From Conidiobolus incongruus B7586 (taxonomy: Eukaryota; Entomophthoromycota; Entomophthoromycetes; Entomophthorales; Conidiobolaceae): a stretch of 20,907 nt of DNA. The DNA lies in assembly GCA_000697335.1 (NCBI GenBank), contig JNEM01006142.1, positions 1-20,907 on the forward strand, written 5' to 3'. Below, piece by piece: positions 1 through 8,918 of this stretch; within the stretch, counting starts at the first letter, position 1; each line of letters starts with the position of its first letter. The notes under the pieces are model-generated. The model was not told the DNA's origin. It worked only from the letters and a program-made list of their open reading frames with translations, and did not search any database. Both the position numbers and the translations under genes were made by a program.

Positions 1-1931
1 CTATTAATGGCCAATGTCCTCTTGGAACTACTTTAAATCAAGATAAGACACTATGTATTCCAAGCGGAAGCCCTCCTACCAAAGATTGTAAACCTGGATA
101 TGTTTGGGATGAAGGATCTAAGCAATGCGTTCCACTTGTCCCTATTCCTCCAGTTAATGGAAGTTGTAAACCCAACTATGTCTTAATCAAAGAGATTAAT
201 ATGTGTATTCCAACTATTGGATTCCCACCAATCAATGGCCAATGTCCTCTTGGAACAGCCTTAAATCAAGATAAAACGTTATGTATTCCAAGTGGAAATC
301 CTCCTACCAAAGATTGTAAACCTGGATATGTTTGGGATGAAGGATCTAAGCAATGTGTTCCACTTGTCCCTATTCCTCCAGTTAATGGAAGTTGTAAACC
401 CAACTATGTCTTAATCAAAGAGATTAATATGTGTATTCCAACTATTGGATTCCCACCAATCAATGGTCAATGTCCTCTTGGAACAGCCTTAAATCAAGAT
501 AAAACGTTATGTATTCCAAGTGGAAATCCTCCTACCAAAGATTGTAAACCTGGATATGTTTGGGATGAAGGATCTAAGCAATGTGTTCCACTTGTCCCTA
601 TTCCTCCAGTTAATGGAAGTTGTAAACCCAACTATGTCTTAATCAAAGAGATTAATATGTGTATTCCAACTATTGGATTCCCACCAATCAATGGCCAATG
701 TCCTCTTGGAACAGCCTTAAATCAAGATAAAACGTTATGTATTCCAAGTGGAAATCCTCCTACCAAAGATTGTAAACCTGGATATGTTTGGGATGAAGGA
801 TCTAAGCAATGTGTTCCACTTGTCCCTATTCCTCCAGTTAATGGAAGTTGTAAACCCAACTATGTCTTAATCAAAGAGATTAATATGTGTATTCCAACTA
901 TTGGATTCCCACCAATCAATGGTCAATGTCCTCTTGGAACAGCCTTAAATCAAGATAAAACGTTATGTATTCCAAGTGGAAATCCTCCTACCAAAGATTG
1001 TAAACCTGGATATGTTTGGGATGAAGGATCTAAGCAATGTGTTCCACTTGTCCCTATTCCTCCAGTTAATGGAAGTTGTAAACCCAACTATGTCTTAATC
1101 AAAGAGATTAATATGTGTATTCCAACTATTGGATTCCCACCAATCAATGGTCAATGTCCTCTTGGAACAGCCTTAAATCAAGATAAAACGTTATGTATTC
1201 CAAGTGGAAATCCTCCTACCAAAGATTGTAAACCTGGATATGTTTGGGATGAAGGATCTAAGCAATGTGTTCCACTTGTCCCTATTCCTCCAGTTAATGG
1301 AAGTTGTAAACCCAACTATGTCTTAATCAAAGAGATTAATATGTGTATTCCAACTATTGGATTCCCACCAATCAATGGCCAATGTCCTCTTGGAACAGCC
1401 TTAAATCAAGATAAAACGTTATGTATTCCAAGTGGAAATCCTCCTACCAAAGATTGTAAACCTGGATATGTTTGGGATGAAGGATCTAAGCAATGTGTTC
1501 CACTTGTCCCTATTCCTCCAGTTAATGGAAGTTGTAAACCAAATTATGTATTAATTAAGGAATTGAATATGTGTGTTCCAACTATTGGATTCCCACCAAT
1601 CAATGGCCAATGTCCTCTTGGAACAGCCTTAAATCAAGATAAAACGTTATGTATTCCAAGTGGAAATCCTCCTACCAAAGACTGTCCCCCTGGCTACAAA
1701 TGGGATGAAGAGTTGAAGCAATGTAAACCCATTTACAATCCCCAATGTCCTCCAGGATATTGCACCATACCGGGATACGGCCCACAATGTTATCCCTATG
1801 TCCCCAAAAATCCTGATGGTCAATGTCCCCCAGGCACTCAATGTATTGGAGACCTTGACAAGTGTTTTTACGTTCGCTACTCCACTCCTCAAACACCATA
1901 TCAGGTCAATAATCGCTTTATGAGATTTTGA
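1..1931 (+). CDS. Cysteine/proline-rich tandem-repeat surface-type protein, 3' part (5' end off window)
   Basis: An open frame runs from the window edge (first complete codon at 3) to TGA at 1929-1931. No start codon or signal peptide is visible, because the beginning lies outside the window. The protein is almost entirely a 76-residue repeat: one partial copy, six full copies (first Met at 201) and a final partial copy. Each copy holds three related modules, each with two cysteines 12 residues apart and Pro after the second cysteine (QCPLGTALNQDKTLCIP, DCKPGYVWDEGSKQCVP, SCKPNYVLIKEINMCIP), spaced 24, 26 and 26 residues. A non-repeated Cys/Pro-rich tail of about 65 residues follows (CPPGYC, CPPGTQC) and ends NNRFMRF, with no membrane segment or GPI signal. 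Regular paired cysteines suggest a disulphide-rich extracellular or wall/coat protein. The family is not recognised and the function is unknown. An AATAAA lies at 1950-1955. Confidence 0.85.
   Translation, partial: INGQCPLGTTLNQDKTLCIPSGSPPTKDCKPGYVWDEGSKQCVPLVPIPPVNGSCKPNYVLIKEINMCIPTIGFPPINGQCPLGTALNQDKTLCIPSGNPPTKDCKPGYVWDEGSKQCVPLVPIPPVNGSCKPNYVLIKEINMCIPTIGFPPINGQCPLGTALNQDKTLCIPSGNPPTKDCKPGYVWDEGSKQCVPLVPIPPVNGSCKPNYVLIKEINMCIPTIGFPPINGQCPLGTALNQDKTLCIPSGNPPTKDCKPGYVWDEGSKQCVPLVPIPPVNGSCKPNYVLIKEINMCIPTIGFPPINGQCPLGTALNQDKTLCIPSGNPPTKDCKPGYVWDEGSKQCVPLVPIPPVNGSCKPNYVLIKEINMCIPTIGFPPINGQCPLGTALNQDKTLCIPSGNPPTKDCKPGYVWDEGSKQCVPLVPIPPVNGSCKPNYVLIKEINMCIPTIGFPPINGQCPLGTALNQDKTLCIPSGNPPTKDCKPGYVWDEGSKQCVPLVPIPPVNGSCKPNYVLIKELNMCVPTIGFPPINGQCPLGTALNQDKTLCIPSGNPPTKDCPPGYKWDEELKQCKPIYNPQCPPGYCTIPGYGPQCYPYVPKNPDGQCPPGTQCIGDLDKCFYVRYSTPQTPYQVNNRFMRF
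3..1730 (+). repeat. 228-bp in-frame tandem repeat array (about 7.6 copies)
   Basis: Units begin at 201, 429, 657, 885, 1113, 1341 and 1569, exactly 228 bp apart, with a truncated unit before 201. Units 201-1341 are virtually identical. The only variation I saw is a synonymous C/T in the codon before the Gln-Cys pair: T in the units starting at 429, 885 and 1113, and C in the others. The edge copies are the divergent ones: the first partial unit has several substitutions (for example TGCG for TGTG and an altered Thr/Ser pair), and the junction into the last unit (about 1542-1580) also differs. This is the pattern expected from unequal crossing-over or gene conversion homogenising the centre. 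An array this uniform is prone to length polymorphism and to collapse in assembly. Confidence 0.95.
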
Positions 1932-2085
1932 TTATTTTAATTTTTTATTAATAAATTCCAATTTAAATGCAATCAAAATATATTATTAAAATTTTTATTA
2001 ATTAATCAATATGACTTTTGATAATAAATATTAATTGTAATGTATAAATTGACAATTAACCTACCAAATTTAAATCAATTTCAAA
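1932..2085. other. Short convergent intergenic spacer
   Basis: About 150 bp of AT-rich DNA between the stop of the repeat protein (+) and the last recognisable Ctf4-like codon (-). It should hold the 3' ends of both. The AATAAA at 1950-1955 is a possible polyadenylation signal for the plus-strand gene. Nothing else was seen. Confidence 0.5.
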
Positions 2086-4509
2086 TTACCTCAAATATTT
2101 CGTTAGACCACCACCGCTATAAAAATCTCCAGCTCTTTTACCATTCATATTAATACCATCATTTGTAAAACGATCCAAATAATACTCCAATTTTAGAACC
2201 GAATTCACATTTTGCAAAGCCCTGGCAAGTCTTATAACATTTTGAATGTCTTCAACTTAAGTGAGCTGCTGGAACAGTCCTAGTGCTTGGATCTCCATAT
2301 GATGCTTAGCGCAATGGTAAATATACTTGATAATAGTCTTATCTCTATCGATTAAAGCCTCCTGCAGCAAAGTATCATGATCAGGTGTCAAATTTGGCAA
2401 ATTTCTTCAAAGTTGAACAATTGTGCGCTGTTCGGTGAGTTCAGTTTCAAAGCTTTTGCACTCTTTGTCCTTCGTGCTGATGACTAGTGGCAGGCTCCAT
2501 GGTTCGTTTATCACGTTGGGCGTTGTTAACCAATGATCTTGAGGACCTATGGAAACGAGATAGATTTGGCCGATGTTGCCTCCAATAGGGTGGTGATATG
2601 GTGTCTTCTTGTTGTACGGAATATCAAGAATGGGTACCAGAATCCCGAGGTTAATGAAATGTCCATATAGTACACCATGAAAGTCCCGTCCGATGTATAG
2701 ATCATTGGAATGCCTTCGTCTGTAAACCCGATCCATTCGACATTGTCCGTAGTGGGAACTGCAACATCCGTCAAAGGTACTAGGGTTCGAATATTGTCGT
2801 GAGATAGAGCTTCCAATATCACGAAATTGTACTGGTAGCCGTCTGCGTAGAGTAGGAAGATACGTCCATCGATGTGGGTACTGCAACTTACAAAGTTTTG
2901 GTGGTGCGACGCTTGTACTAGAAGCTCGACGCCACTCTTACTGAACCAGTGGAGGCGACAATTGTCAGTGACAATAAGGGGACCTAAGTTGGTTAAGCGC
3001 AATCCAACAATATTGATTCTGGTTTCCAATTGTAAACTCCATTTCATTTGGTCGCCAACTAAAGTTGTGGTTTGGAAATAGATTACTGCAGGATCTTTAT
3101 TACTACTTTTACGTGCTAATAAGAGGCGGTGGTTGGAAATGTAACCCATATCATAACTGTATCTGTTGATAATATTAATATTTTGGTTGAATTGTTAGTC
3201 GAAATAAGTCACACTGATGGTGGATGGTTCGACATTGAGCAATCTTATATAGCACGAGGTAGTGAAATGCAACATTGTTTGGTTCGTTGGAGTACTTACG
3301 AAAGAACCTGGAATGAAACTAGGCTTCACCTGGTATGGAATATCTTGAGGTTGTGGCGATGGCGATTTTTCCATCTCGGAATTGAGTGATATACCATCGT
3401 CATTAATGCTAATATTGTCTAGATCGGGATCAATGATGCTGTCATTGTCAATTTCCATTAGTTCTTCATCAGCCTCTTTGGGATTGATAGCGTAGAGTGA
3501 AATGTTGGCAACAGGACTTATAAGATCTTCAGAGATATCGATAATTTTATCTACTACACTCAACCCACCTTCCCAATCTGTAAAACTTAGCTGATTGTTC
3601 TTGGGATTCCAACTCAAATCAATAACTTCATACTCTAACTGAATTTCTTTCACAAGTTGCCAAGTATCACAATTATAAATTTTTAGATCTGGGGTTTTGG
3701 TTACAGCTGCCAAATATTTCCCATTTGGAGAGAATTTAACAATTGAGTAGGGCCTTGGCTCTTTCGCAAGTGTTGCCAAAGGCTGGAAACTGTTAGCATC
3801 GAAGATCTGCACTTCATTACTGTCTATGGGCACAGTTACTAAACCACCTTGATGGTTGCAATCGATGTGGCAAATTTCGCCAGAATCTAATTTGATTCCA
3901 GAGCGTCCCAACTTTTGATATTGTTTCATTGGAATAGTTTCTGTGATTTGTTATCCAATTGCCACACCAAGACGTTACCGTCTGTATCCAACCCGACAAC
4001 CTTCGAAGTCTTGGAATTTGCAGCGACTGATACAATACTTTTTTACCAACTTCCAAATTTTGAACTTGGTTAGAATCTGATGTGGATATAACTTTGAGAG
4101 GTTTTTATTTAGGTCTAGTTTGCCAATTCATCAATTGTCATTGAATCGGGATCAGAGTTTTATTACTATATTGTCTGATGACCTCACAGTCAAATTCAAA
4201 AGTTATTGTATTTATCAAACTCACGGTACCATCCTCCCCACCAATGTAAATATATCGTTCCTAAAAATTCGTTAATACTTAAACAGCCAATGACTTTGAT
4301 AAATTTACAGTGAATTGTAATCCCGTAACAGATGAAAAATCGTAATCTAGAAACTTTGGCTCTTCCATGTTTCCCACATTATTGGAGTGTAACTTGATCA
4401 GTCCTTCACCACCATCTGTGACTAGCATGTTTCCGTTAGGATGGTGGGCTAGTAGTGTAGTGCCTTCAATTTGGGGTATAAAACGTTGGCGATATTTGGG
4501 CTGTGTCAT
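2086..4509 (-). pseudogene. Ctf4/Mcl1/WDHD1-like replisome adaptor, apparently decayed
   Basis: The Ctf4/Mcl1 family trimerises and couples the CMG helicase to DNA polymerase alpha. Here ATG at 4509 opens a WD40-type N-terminus (67 codons), then a 48-nt GT-AG intron (4308-4261, branch TTAAC). Continuing homology includes RYIYIGGEDGTV, VVGLDTDGNVLVWQL (about 4010-3960), FSPNGKYLAAVTKTPDLKIY (about 3728-3672), an acidic linker, and the middle domain with VEWIGFTDEGIPMIYTSDG (about 2740-2685) and LVPILDIPYN. Then comes a helical C-terminus (TLLQEALIDRDKTIIKYIYH; VEDIQNVIRLARAL) ending at TAA 2086-2088. No HMG box follows. The homology changes frame by one base near 4148, 4120, 4092, 4040, 3931 and 2637. 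It also crosses in-frame stops at 3195-3197 (TAA), 2407-2409 (TGA) and 2257-2259 (TAA). Introns of suitable phase do not explain these. The other genes of the window are intact, which favours a pseudogene, but local base-calling error is possible because most shifts sit at short homopolymers. Confidence 0.8.
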
Positions 4510-5981
4510 ATTTTAATTAAATAATTTAAAATTGGAGTCAAAATTCATTCTAATATATTAATAATATATATTTATATAAAATAAAATATAATAAATGATA
4601 TTAATTAAAATACCTAATCAACTTTCCTATATTATTAAATTTCTTTCTTTTTCCCATTATTCAACTTGCTTTATTTTCTTTAGAAACTTTTTTATTAGTT
4701 TAATATTCGAGTGTTCTTCTAAATTTTGAATGAATCATAATCACTTTACACAAATAAAAATATTACCTGGTTTGATTTACAAAGGATTATGGGAGTAGGA
4801 TTAATTCAATCATTGTTCAGAGTGAAAGTGTCACGTATGGTTTTGATTAATTTATGATTGGTTGAATTTCATGAAGTGTTTTGATTGGTTAGCCATTCAA
4901 AACCAAAGAATTTACGCCTAAAGAAAAAATATTGTCCAAAGTTGATAAAATTATCATCCATATTAGATGCAGTGATTTTATATCCTATTTTTTGAATTAT
5001 TAATTCCAAGTTAAATTAGGATGGATATCTATCAAAGTTCTTTAATTATAACTATTAAACTCTCTCAATATCAATTAAAATGTCTTAAATTTCTAATTAA
5101 CTATTAACAAAAATTATAGCCAAGCATTCATTTAATCAAATGATGTATATGATTGAAATTTGGCTGTAGTTGAAAGTAATTGAGACATTATTTCATTTTG
5201 ATAATAGCATTTCACTGAATTTTATTGCTTCAAATACTCTGAATTTAAATCATTCTAAGTAATGTTTGGGTGACATCTCAAACTCCGAATAAGATTCGAG
5301 ATCAGTCAATATGATTAAAGAACCATGCCTTTTCAAAGGGGTTTTGAAGTTTACATTATAAATTTTTTAATATGATATTTTTAATATTTATTTTGATAAT
5401 TTTTTCAAAATATAAATATAATTTAATCCCTATAAATATTCCTTTTTAGTAGTATTGTCGAACTAAACGATTGATAACGCATAATGATTATTTTGAGCAT
5501 TAAAAATTAATCAACTTTGATATATTTATTAAGATTTTATATTTAATTTATTATTTGGATTATTCTTATTATTTAGAATATATTAAATTTTTGGGTGTTA
5601 GATACAAGTAGAAAAATACGTCCAATAAATGTATAATTAATTTCCAAACTCAACAATATATTGTAATTAGAATGGTATTTACTGAAATTTGAATTCATTG
5701 ATTAATTTGCTGTTTTTAAAATTCAATATAAATATTAATTTCAATAATTTGTTTTATTTAATTTTAAATCTGTAATATTTTGGTTAATATATCAGATTTT
5801 TTACGCGAAAATGAACTCAAATTAGCCAATCATTTCAATTTATTGATCCACCAAATAGCAATCCCATAAAACCAATTTATCATCTATGATTATATCTATT
5901 GGATAGCAATTGTTCAACAATAAAATCACAAAACTCCATAATAAATAAATATCCCAAAATTGACTGCTAATTTAATATAAT
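4510..5981. promoter_or_regulatory. Divergent promoter region with CCAATCA boxes and an ACGCGAAA element
   Basis: About 1.5 kb of AT-rich non-coding DNA separates the minus-strand Ctf4-like gene from the plus-strand gene at 5982. Three CCAATCA (HAP/NF-Y-type) sequences are visible: as TGATTGG near 4854 and 4882, and as CCAATCA near 5826. TTACGCGAAA at 5801-5810 matches the SCB consensus CRCGAAA and contains the ACGCG core of MCB sites, which SBF/MBF-class factors bind at G1/S genes in yeasts. It lies about 170 bp upstream of the 5982 ATG. The motif matches are direct; their use is inferred. No ORF or RNA gene is apparent in the rest. Confidence 0.4.
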
Positions 5982-7188
5982 ATGAACCAGCCATCCAGTT
6001 TCAAAAGTCAACTAATTAAACCGGAGGAAGAAGCGAGTCTATTGGGGTACTTGAACGCCCATCCCACAAAACCTGCCAATTTAGGTGAAGTTCCCAAATT
6101 GAAGGCAGCGTCCCCGGTGGGTTGTTATTTGAATCCGTTTCAATCGAGAGCTGAAAGTGTAAGAATTATTAAGAATTTGTTGGTTTTTTATTAATTATAA
6201 AATTTAGAATAATTTGGCAGATATTACTTTACCAGACTTTATAGGGGTAAGTTTGGGGGAAATTGACCCGAGTCAAGATACGTTTCATACTGCAACGGAT
6301 CGTAGTGATTGCCAAAAGTTAAGTAGTACGGAATCGAATGAAATCTATTTTTCGTTCGAGGAGAATTCGCCCACAAACAAGCCGAGACTTACCACTTCGA
6401 CACCAACAAAGACTAAATTGTCCAAATTTATTAACAATTTTGCTCCAACTAAAGACAACCATAATTTTGACGAGAATGTCAAATTACAAAACTATGGTCA
6501 ACCAATGACATCTACACCCGCTAAGGACAAAATGCCCAAATTTTCCACCACATTAGGCCTTTCCAAACATGTAAGTGACGAAAACGACAATATAATAAGT
6601 AAAACGATGCAACAAAACCAAAAGAATATGCCAAAACGTCCCAACTTCAGCCAATTCACGCCCATACGATCACCCCACAAAATTGGGCAAATTCACAAAA
6701 GTTCACCTATCCAATGTATGAATACGCCGACGAAACCCTGTTACAATCCTTTGAAAACACTCACTACGAAGCGATTGTTACCTTATACAAAACCTACTCA
6801 AAGAAATCGGCTCGCTTTAAGTCCCACCAAAAGTCAAGATCTAACTTTCAACGATATAAGTTTCATCCCAAATGACGACCGCATTCAATTCCATTTAAAC
6901 GACCAATCTCAACTCGATATTGATCATCATCCCCCCAAAATCAACGACCTCGACATTTCCGACATTTTCAACAAATTACAAGAATTTCCACCCAACACTT
7001 TCGACAATCGAGGACGATTAGAACCTGGTAAATTACCTTCTGCAGAATTTCCATTGAGTAGAGACTGTGAATTTTTTAGGAATTTGAATAATGATAAGAA
7101 AGTGCAAATTGCGTTGGTGCCATTGCCGACAGATAGGGAGGAGTTGGTTTATAGAGATTGGTTTACGGGAAGTAGGGATAAGGATTAG
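5982..7188 (+). CDS. Unrecognised protein rich in CDK-type phosphorylation sites (2 exons)
   Basis: Exon 1 is 5982-6158 (59 codons). A 49-nt intron runs 6159-6207 (GTAAGA...TTTAG, phase 0), and exon 2 is 6208-7188. Together they encode 385 aa. The second exon has no in-frame ATG at its edge (it opens AAT-AAT-TTG), so the join to exon 1 is needed. The protein is polar and low-complexity in the middle. It contains six full S/T-P-x-K/R motifs between about residues 124 and 267: TPTK, TPAK, TPIR, SPHK, TPTK and SPTK. The ends look more ordered: an N-terminal block (EEEASLLGYLNAHPTKP) and a C-terminal block (KVQIALVPLPTDREELVYRDW). No enzyme motif, membrane segment or zinc-binding pattern was seen. 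The CDK sites plus the ACGCGAAA upstream suggest a cell-cycle-controlled nuclear, spindle or replication protein. That is inference; I cannot name a family. Confidence 0.8.
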
Positions 7189-8175
7189 ATTGTTTGGTAG
7201 ATTTTCGTATCATAAGATTATAATTTATACCCCATACTTCTTCATTTACTACTTCATCATCCTTCCACTCCATTTCGATCCATAATTTTCTCGCATTAAA
7301 TTTGAATCAAATCTAAACAATTTTAAGAAACCAATATATTCAAGAATATTAATAGATATATGAATGTAATTTTAAATCAATAAATAATTTTTACCTTATT
7401 CTTTTGGGTTTTTTTTCGATTAATTCAAAATCTCAATACTAAAAGATTTTAAGGGAAAAATTGTTTAAACTATTGTTAAGAGAGAAATATTACGTGGCAA
7501 TTTTACTATATATTCGATTAATTTATATTTTTATATTAATATATTTTTCTTTATTTGATCAACCTTATCTTCAAACTCAAAATATTAACATTATTTTTAA
7601 CACTTCATTTAATCCCATAATAACTTTCAACTTGATCAATTTATTAAATTACCCAATTCTAGTCCACCACCAGATTTTCATTAATATAACAAAAATCAAT
7701 ATTGAGTTATAGCAACTTTGGAAAAATTTACCGAGTTACAAGTAATCCATTTATTAGTATTTTTTAGTTATCGTAATTTAGGCAAATCCAACTAGTAAAA
7801 GAGCTAGTGGTGAAGGAACTCAATGTCAAGTTATTCCAAGCCAATTATAATTGATTTTTGATTAATAAAATATAAAAATCTTTATAATTTGATCATTGAG
7901 TAAAAAAAATTTTATCGTCATTTCAAATTATGTTTTTCTAATATTTGAAGTAGACTTATGAAGGTAAGAATGTGATGTTGCATGTTTCGAGACCTACAAG
8001 AACCAAACAGATCGATAAGCCAACACCGATACTCAGTGAAAGAATTTTGAGTTATGCTTAAATATTTTTTAATTAAATTTTTTAGATTGTTAAAGGATGT
8101 TAGTTTAGAGATGAAAATACAAAGAAACTAGAAAGCTAGTTTCTGTGATAAAGTATTTAATGGATTGATGATTAA
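7189..8175. other. AT-rich region with no supported gene
   Basis: This holds the 3' end of the preceding gene and about 900 bp of AT-rich DNA. Short open stretches with ordinary codon content occur near 7781-7851 (reads ANPTSKRASGEGTQCQVIPS) and 7958-8060 (reads SRPTRTKQIDKPTPILSERI). They might be exons or exon remnants belonging with the Ser/Arg-rich piece downstream, but no consistent exon chain with start and splice sites could be built. An AGAAACTAG / CTAGTTTCT inverted repeat lies at 8123-8144. Confidence 0.35.
8123..8144. repeat. Perfect 9-bp inverted repeat with 4-nt loop
   Basis: AGAAACTAG at 8123-8131 and CTAGTTTCT at 8136-8144 are perfect reverse complements around AAAG. The pairing can be extended weakly outward (11 of 12 bp). 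It would form a small hairpin in either strand. It lies just upstream of the Ser/Arg-rich fragment. No function is evident, and it may be chance in AT-rich DNA. Confidence 0.5.
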
Positions 8176-8186
8176 TTGGAATTTAG

Positions 8187-8412
8187 GTTTTCATCAGTTA
8201 GCTTGCGTTCTAGTTCGCGATCGGAGAGCGATAAGTCCAACTATTCTAAATCTACTAGAAGCAGTAGCAGTCGTATTCATAGTTCTTCATTGTCATATTT
8301 TTCAAGTATAAGATCGAGATTAAGATCCAATTTTGGATCTGTATCCCAATCTTCATCATCCTACTAATCGGATATCGAGTCGCAAAAAAGGAAAAATAAT
8401 AGAAAGAATTAA
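8187..8412 (+). pseudogene. Serine/arginine-rich (SR-like) coding fragment, possibly broken
   Basis: From about 8187, after a TTTAG acceptor-like site, the frame reads a dense Ser/Arg tract (VSLRSSSRSESDKSNYSKS, then RSSSSRIHSSS and SIRSRLRSNFGS). It reaches an in-frame TAA at 8365-8367 and continues SDIESQKRKNNRKN to TAA at 8410-8412. RS-type tails occur in splicing factors and related nuclear proteins, and the continuation past the first stop resembles a basic RS-protein end. No RNA-binding domain is visible upstream. An ATG at 8176 exists in this frame but does not sit in a convincing context. It may be the last exon of a decayed or unusually spliced SR-protein gene, or low-complexity noise. 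Confidence is low. Confidence 0.3.
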
Positions 8413-8918
8413 ACTCATTATATCACCATTAATTTAAAATATATTAATAACACATTCCACAAATAATAAAAGTCTTCATCCATCCAATATTACGAATATT
8501 TTAAATTTTAATTAAAAATAATCTATTAAAAAATGTTTATTATGATATTAATTAATTGGGTGAAAAAGAATAAATATTAAAATAGATTATTTTATTATAA
8601 TTTTAAAGAGTTGAAAGTATACCAATCCAAGTGCAATTCCTATTTATTTTCTTATTATATTTTATTAAGACCAATATAATATTCTAATAATATATAATAA
8701 CTATATATTAGATTTATAATTAATTATATTTATTTAATTTATTACAAAGTTAAAAAATTCCCATAATAAAAATGTACTCTGTAATTTTTTATAAATTTTA
8801 ATATCAGTCCAATTTATAAAATTATTATCAATTAAATTAAACAATTAATTACGAATAAAAAATTCAATTACTATATGAAAATTAATCGTTAAATAACACT
8901 GAAATTCCTTAAAATAAT
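8413..8918. other. Upstream region of the TFIIIC gene, nothing recognised
   Basis: About 500 bp of strongly AT-rich DNA ending in the A-rich leader of the gene at 8919. It presumably contains that gene's promoter. I saw no TATAAATA or CCAAT motif close to the start codon and no ORF. Confidence 0.4.

Noticed and set aside
1647-1899. Two overlapping minus-strand open frames opposite the repeat protein
   Set aside because: They are antisense shadows of the repeat gene, with no homology-like motifs.
1-1931. CRISPR array or satellite DNA
   Set aside because: The 228-bp units are contiguous, in frame and protein-coding, without spacers.
2784-2791. GGTTCGAA resembling a tRNA B-box
   Set aside because: It lies within Ctf4-like coding homology, with no A-box or cloverleaf around it.
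3140-3206. A short intron that would remove the TAA at 3195-3197
   Set aside because: GT-AG pairs here (with a good CTAAC branch) give lengths of 50, 52, 56 or 58 nt, none of which keeps the downstream frame. Homology is also continuous across the stop.
3294-3299. Perfect GTAAGT donor-like hexamer on the minus strand inside the Ctf4-like gene
   Set aside because: The residues beyond it still align with the family, and no acceptor restores a better frame, so it is probably not a used splice site.
3817-4056. 79-residue open frame within the Ctf4-like region
   Set aside because: Only its first few codons follow the homology. The rest is an out-of-frame reading of a WD40 stretch.
7461-7712. 83-residue plus-strand open frame
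   Set aside because: It is made of Ile/Phe/Leu/Tyr/Asn as expected from random AT-rich DNA and has no signal-peptide or domain logic.
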